From Thermodesulfovibrionia bacterium (GTDB taxonomy: Bacteria > Nitrospirota > Thermodesulfovibrionia > UBA6902): a DNA stretch of 32,891 bases. Of this stretch, positions 29,565 through 32,891 are shown piece by piece. Position 1 is the stretch's first letter. Each line of letters opens with the position of its first letter. The notes under the pieces were generated by a model. It was not told the DNA's origin. It saw only the letters and a list, made by a program, of their open reading frames with translations, and did not search any database. Made by a program: the position numbers and the translations under genes. Location of the stretch: positions 1 through 32,891 of the forward strand of contig CALZMZ010000015.1 of the NCBI GenBank assembly GCA_945788685.1, written 5' to 3'.

Positions 29565-30863
29565 ATGGCCACTATAAACAAAACAAGGATTGAACTTGCC
29601 AGAGAGGGCATAATAACCGACGAAGTAAGGGAGGTTGCCCTTGATGAGAGAGTATCTGATGAGCAATTGTCACAGGATATTGCAGACGGACTGACTGTCA
29701 TATCCAGAAATATTTCTCATGACATTAAACCTCTGGGTATAGGAAAAGGCCTGAGAACGAAAATAAATGCCAATATTGGAACTTCCCGTGACAGGATATC
29801 TCTGGATGAAGAGATGGAAAAACTGGATGTCCTTATCAGGTATGGGGCAGATGCAGTTATGGACCTGTCAACAGGAGGTCCCATCAGGGACATAAGAAAA
29901 CTGCTCATGAGGAAATCAACGGTTTCTGTTGGGACTGTTCCCATTTATGAAGCTGTTGCAAAGGCAGCTGAGGAAAAAGGATCTATTGCAAAGATGAGTG
30001 TGGATGATCTCTTTGATGCGATTGAGGGCCACGCTGAAGAAGGAGTGGATTTTGTTACGGTCCATTGTGGTCTGACAAGAAAGACCATAGAGACGCTCAG
30101 GGAAGACGGAAGAATATTGGATATCGTAAGCAGGGGCGGGGCATTTCTCGTGGAATGGATGATATATAATGACAAAGAAAATCCTCTTTATGAGAATTAT
30201 GACAGACTTCTTGAAATTTCCAGAAAACATGATCTTACATTAAGTCTCGGTGACGGCGCCCGCCCGGGATGCCTGTCCGACGCAACTGACAGGACACAGA
30301 TAGATGAGCTTGTTACATTGGGCGAGCTCCGCGACAGAGCGGTCAGGCAGGGTGTACAGGTAATTATTGAGGGTCCCGGCCATGTTCCTCTGAATCAGGT
30401 TGAACTTAACATAAAGATGCAGAAAGAGATCTGCAAGGGTGCTCCTTTTTATGTGCTGGGACCGTTGGTAACTGATATCGGTATGGGTTACGACCATATT
30501 TCAGCTGCCATTGGCGGTGCTTTAGGCGGAGCAGCAGGCGCTGATTTTCTCTGTTATGTTACGCCTGCAGAGCATATAAGGCTTCCGAATATTGATGATG
30601 TAAAAGAGGGTGTTATAGCATCAAAACTGGCTGCCCACGCTGCAGACATAGCCAAGGGTGTCAGGGGTGCCATAGATATAGACAATGAGATGGCAAGAAG
30701 AAGAAAGGCCCTTGACTGGAACGGCCAGATAGAGCTTTCTCTTAATCCTGAAAAAGTAAGAAGTTACCGCTCTGAAATACCTCCAACAGAGCCGCAGGTA
30801 TGCAGTATGTGTGGAGAATTTTGTGCAATCAAAACAGTTGAAGAGGCATTGAGAAAAAAATAG
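29565..30863 (+). CDS. thiC: Phosphomethylpyrimidine synthase ThiC
   Basis: ThiC is a radical SAM enzyme that rearranges aminoimidazole ribotide to the thiamine pyrimidine. The C-terminal cluster motif is CSMCGEFC, a CX2CX3C spacing, one residue shorter than the CX2CX4C of the E. coli/Bacillus form. Other family phrases are GADAVMDLSTGG, DFVTVHCGLT, SRGGAFLVEWM, LSLGDGARPG, EGPGHVPLNQVE and GPLVTDIGMGYDHISAAIGG. At 432 residues it belongs to the shorter bacterial group. AGGAG lies 6 bases before ATG 29565. It closes the thi operon. Confidence 0.97.
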   Translation: MATINKTRIELAREGIITDEVREVALDERVSDEQLSQDIADGLTVISRNISHDIKPLGIGKGLRTKINANIGTSRDRISLDEEMEKLDVLIRYGADAVMDLSTGGPIRDIRKLLMRKSTVSVGTVPIYEAVAKAAEEKGSIAKMSVDDLFDAIEGHAEEGVDFVTVHCGLTRKTIETLREDGRILDIVSRGGAFLVEWMIYNDKENPLYENYDRLLEISRKHDLTLSLGDGARPGCLSDATDRTQIDELVTLGELRDRAVRQGVQVIIEGPGHVPLNQVELNIKMQKEICKGAPFYVLGPLVTDIGMGYDHISAAIGGALGGAAGADFLCYVTPAEHIRLPNIDDVKEGVIASKLAAHAADIAKGVRGAIDIDNEMARRRKALDWNGQIELSLNPEKVRSYRSEIPPTEPQVCSMCGEFCAIKTVEEALRKK

Positions 30864-30886
30864 CCCATCAATACTGTTTTTATATA

Positions 30887-30915
30887 TTGACATTAATTTT
30901 CACATAAACTATAGT
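30887..30915 (+). promoter_or_regulatory. Sigma-70 promoter of the response-regulator gene
   Basis: A perfect TTGACA is followed after 17 bases by TATAGT (30910-30915). Transcription would start about 43 bases before GTG 30965. Confidence 0.75.
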
Positions 30916-30964
30916 GAAGTATTAACTGATTAATAAATCTTTCATAAAGAAAGGTGTTATTGGC

Positions 30965-31843
30965 GTGAGTAATTTATCCAACATATTAGTTACTGAAGAT
31001 GATGCAGTCTTGAATAATCTTATGCAAAAGGTTTTGCAAAGAGAAGGATTCGATACTGAAGGGGCCTTAAGCGGTGCAGAAGCCATAGACAAGTTTTCAA
31101 ACGGCAGGGATTCGTTATTACTTATTGATTATGGTTTACCCGATATGACAGGAGAGGATGTGATAGCTGCTCTTTCAGAGAAAAGCACCAGTAGCAGCAT
31201 TCCCTTTGTGCTTGTTACAGGTATGGGAAACGAGAGCATAGCTGTAGACATGATGAAGCGGGGCGCCATGGATTATATTATTAAAGATGATGTGTTTATT
31301 GAGGAACTGCCTGTAAAAGTCAGGTCTGTTCTCGCTGCACTGGATCAGGAAAAAGACATTGAAGAAGAAGAGGTTTTACTCCAGACAAAATCCTATTTTA
31401 ATCAGGTCCTGCTTGACAGCATGCCGTATATTGCAATTATCCTGAATCCGGTCACGAAAGAAATTATTGCGTCTAATAGAGCGGCAGAACAAATAAGAGT
31501 GGTCTCGGGAGTGAACTGTTTAATAACCTCCGGTGGAAATATGTGTCCATGGTGTACTCCCCCGGATTCACTTGAAAAGGGAGCAGAGTCAGATTCTGTA
31601 ATTGAAGACGCAGGAAAATTGTGGAACGCTAAATGGATGGCAATTGATGACAATATGTACATGGTCTTTGCTGTTGATATTACCGACTATAAGCATATGT
31701 TCAAGAAAGGCAAATCACAGAAAAAGGCTCTTAAAGACCTCTCTACGGTGGCTGACGGGATCGACAGTAATCTGAGCGGTCTTAAGGATAATTTAAATAA
31801 ACTGGCCAACAGCCTCCTTCAAATAAAGGACAGGTCGGAGTAA
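30965..31843 (+). CDS. Response regulator with cysteine-containing PAS domain
   Basis: The receiver domain (about 5-125) has the acidic pair Glu11/Asp12, phosphoacceptor Asp55 (LLLIDYGLPDMTG), Thr85 (VLVTGMG) and Lys107 (YIIKDD). A helical linker leads to a PAS-like domain (about 145-245) with Cys185, Cys194 and Cys197 in a C-x8-CxxC arrangement (NMCPWC). This recalls PAS domains with CPxC motifs in deltaproteobacterial sensors, possibly redox or metal responsive. A C-terminal helix follows (about 250-292). There is no DNA-binding, kinase or GGDEF output. The start is GTG 30965 with AAAGGTG about 9 bases upstream. It has its own promoter and no kinase neighbour. Confidence 0.88.
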   Translation: MSNLSNILVTEDDAVLNNLMQKVLQREGFDTEGALSGAEAIDKFSNGRDSLLLIDYGLPDMTGEDVIAALSEKSTSSSIPFVLVTGMGNESIAVDMMKRGAMDYIIKDDVFIEELPVKVRSVLAALDQEKDIEEEEVLLQTKSYFNQVLLDSMPYIAIILNPVTKEIIASNRAAEQIRVVSGVNCLITSGGNMCPWCTPPDSLEKGAESDSVIEDAGKLWNAKWMAIDDNMYMVFAVDITDYKHMFKKGKSQKKALKDLSTVADGIDSNLSGLKDNLNKLANSLLQIKDRSE

Positions 31844-31877
31844 AAGAGTCTGTCCATTATTCCCCTTTTCTGTTTTG

Positions 31878-32258
31878 TTACTCAGCCTGTTCCAGGCTGT
31901 TCCCGTTTAAATCAATTCCCGTAATTTCCCAGTCATTAAAACTGACATTAAAGCTGAGCACGCCTTTGCCGTCAATATCTTTCGGTATGTTAAAGACTTT
32001 GCGGTCAAGTGGAGGGGTATTCTGAGATTTCCCGATCATTGCGGTAGCAGATTCAATGGCTATATTCATGCTTAATATCAGAACAAATACCGGTTCATTC
32101 ATGACTGAACTGATTATGGGATTTTTTTTGCCAAATGCACCTTCTTCCAGCACTGTAATAAATGTGCCTGTTCCGAGAATGTTTTCATCCGGGATATGGA
32201 TTTCCGAACAGGTTATGCCCGGGAGCGGCTCTTCTTCGCGACTTTTTATCTCTGCCAC
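31878..32258 (-). CDS. Unknown 126-aa protein
   Basis: The ORF starts at GTG 32258 with a strong GGAGGT five bases upstream, good support for translation. The 126-residue product is soluble, acidic, with one cysteine (GITCSEIHIP) and predicted beta-rich segments (GTGTFITVLEEGAF, GVLSFNVSFNDWEITGIDLN). No signal peptide or domain signature is recognised. It lies convergent with the response regulator and divergent from trxA. A palindrome stands upstream of it. A plus-strand ORF (32056-32301) is its shadow. Confidence 0.6.
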   Translation of the reverse strand: MAEIKSREEEPLPGITCSEIHIPDENILGTGTFITVLEEGAFGKKNPIISSVMNEPVFVLILSMNIAIESATAMIGKSQNTPPLDRKVFNIPKDIDGKGVLSFNVSFNDWEITGIDLNGNSLEQAE

Positions 32259-32324
32259 TGTTACCTCCGACGTTCTTATAAAATTTACGAAAAGATTTTA
32301 ACACAGATCATTTATTTTTAAATA

Positions 32325-32350
32325 GGGACACTTCCCATGGGAAGTGTCCC
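32325..32350. repeat. 26-base perfect palindrome, GGGACACTTCCC type
   Basis: GGGACACTTCCC-AT-GGGAAGTGTCCC is self-complementary over its full length. It lies between the divergent unknown gene and trxA. A half-copy, CACTTCCCATG, occurs near 1279. Confidence 0.75.
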
Positions 32351-32367
32351 CGCAGGATGCCATCAAA

Positions 32368-32397
32368 TTGACAAAGTCCATATGCAGTCAATATAAT
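32368..32397 (+). promoter_or_regulatory. Sigma-70 promoter of trxA
   Basis: TTGACA and a perfect TATAAT (32392-32397) are separated by 18 bases. Transcription would start about 33 bases before ATG 32437, leaving room for the AGGAGGT ribosome binding site. Confidence 0.8.
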
Positions 32398-32436
32398 TAA
32401 TGTTTGAAATAACTTAATAATTAGGAGGTCATTCAT

Positions 32437-32766
32437 ATGTCAGATGCAGTTACAAGCGTTACGGGTGAGACTTTTGATCAGGTGGTTCTTCAATCTGAGA
32501 ATCTGGTTATGGTTGATTTCTGGGCAACATGGTGTGGTCCATGTAAAATTGTAGCTCCTGTTGTGGAAGAACTTGCGAAAGAATATGAAGGCAAAGTAGT
32601 TTTTGCCAAGGTCAATACAGATGAAAATCCTGACCTCGCAAGTAAATATGGAATCAGAGGCATACCTACCCTGATGTTTTTTAAGAGCGGAGAGGTCAAA
32701 GACCAGGTAGTAGGAGCTGTTCCAAAGGCCCAGCTGAAATCAAAGATAGATTCTTTTATGGGATAG
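32437..32766 (+). CDS. trxA: Thioredoxin
   Basis: The 109-residue protein reduces disulfides in the cytoplasm. The active site WCGPC gives Cys33 and Cys36, with FWATWCGPCK and the cis-proline loop GIRGIPTLMFF. Length is standard and there is no signal peptide. A strong AGGAGGT lies 8 bases upstream of ATG 32437, behind its own promoter. The thioredoxin reductase gene follows after 12 bases, an operon pair. Confidence 0.97.
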   Translation: MSDAVTSVTGETFDQVVLQSENLVMVDFWATWCGPCKIVAPVVEELAKEYEGKVVFAKVNTDENPDLASKYGIRGIPTLMFFKSGEVKDQVVGAVPKAQLKSKIDSFMG

Positions 32767-32778
32767 TCAAAGATTATC

Positions 32779-32891
32779 ATGTATGATGTATTAATTATCG
32801 GTGGAGGCCCTGCTGGCCTGACAGCAGGGCTTTATACTTCCAGGGCCAAATTAAAATCTCTTCTTGTTGAAAAAGGATTGACCGGGGGAAC
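32779..32891 (+). CDS. trxB: Thioredoxin reductase, N-terminal part (runs off the edge)
   Basis: Thirty-seven residues are visible from ATG 32779: [20 protein letters not shown] and onward to VEKGLTGG. The [12 protein letters not shown] dinucleotide-binding motif and the acidic residue at the end of the second strand (LLVEKG) are typical of the FAD site of thioredoxin reductases. The position directly after trxA supports the identity. Other members of this flavoprotein family could start alike, so the assignment rests partly on context. Confidence 0.88.
   Translation, partial: MYDVLIIGGGPAGLTAGLYTSRAKLKSLLVEKGLTGG

Overview
The window looks like a chromosomal segment of a Gram-negative, probably anaerobic or microaerophilic bacterium of moderate to low GC. 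Supporting features are a rod-shape operon, periplasm and outer-membrane genes (RseP, an OprI/Lpp-like lipoprotein, an ErfK-type L,D-transpeptidase), and a roughly 640-residue aconitase. The gene neighbourhoods (def, fmt, PASTA protein, rpe, TPR protein; HydG-like protein, thiS, thiG, thiE, thiC) and many intergenic repeat families fit Nitrospirota or a deltaproteobacterium-like lineage. That placement is inference from gene content and family resemblance, not from a search.

Positions 1-3620 are accessory in character. A DASS-type transporter runs off the left edge. It is followed by a structured non-coding stretch that I read as the 5' remnant of a group II intron, then several very small genes. 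Two of these lie together on the minus strand: a 39-residue single-helix protein and a 59-residue cysteine-cluster protein, behind a sigma-54-like promoter. A CxxC-rich 72-residue ORF and a NYN-domain nuclease follow. At 3620-5571 is a membrane diguanylate cyclase whose first transmembrane segment is split between two reading frames.

Positions 5786-10178 hold translation and central-metabolism genes: def, fmt, a PASTA protein, rpe and a TPR protein. They are separated by a MITE-like element, a 12-copy heptamer repeat and other repeats. Positions 10591-19059 are a cell-shape region: an RDD protein, mreB, mreC, mreD, mrdA (PBP2), rodA, then a secreted FG-GAP/VCBS-like protein. This runs into envelope-lipid genes: uppS, cdsA, dxr and rseP, tightly overlapped, then a Nudix hydrolase. 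Together they supply the undecaprenyl carrier, phospholipid precursor, isoprenoid precursor and envelope-stress protease alongside the peptidoglycan elongation machinery.

An aconitase follows. Next is a convergent pair that strongly suggests an outer-membrane tether system: an alanine-zipper lipoprotein ending in lysine, abutting an ErfK-type L,D-transpeptidase. Positions 26054-30863 are a thiamine operon under a TPP riboswitch with an intrinsic terminator. Its tyrosine-lyase gene encodes a HydG-like radical SAM protein with the C-terminal CX2CX22C motif, and the operon is heavily colonised by repeats. The right end holds a response regulator with a cysteine-containing PAS domain, an unknown protein, trxA and the start of a thioredoxin-reductase gene.
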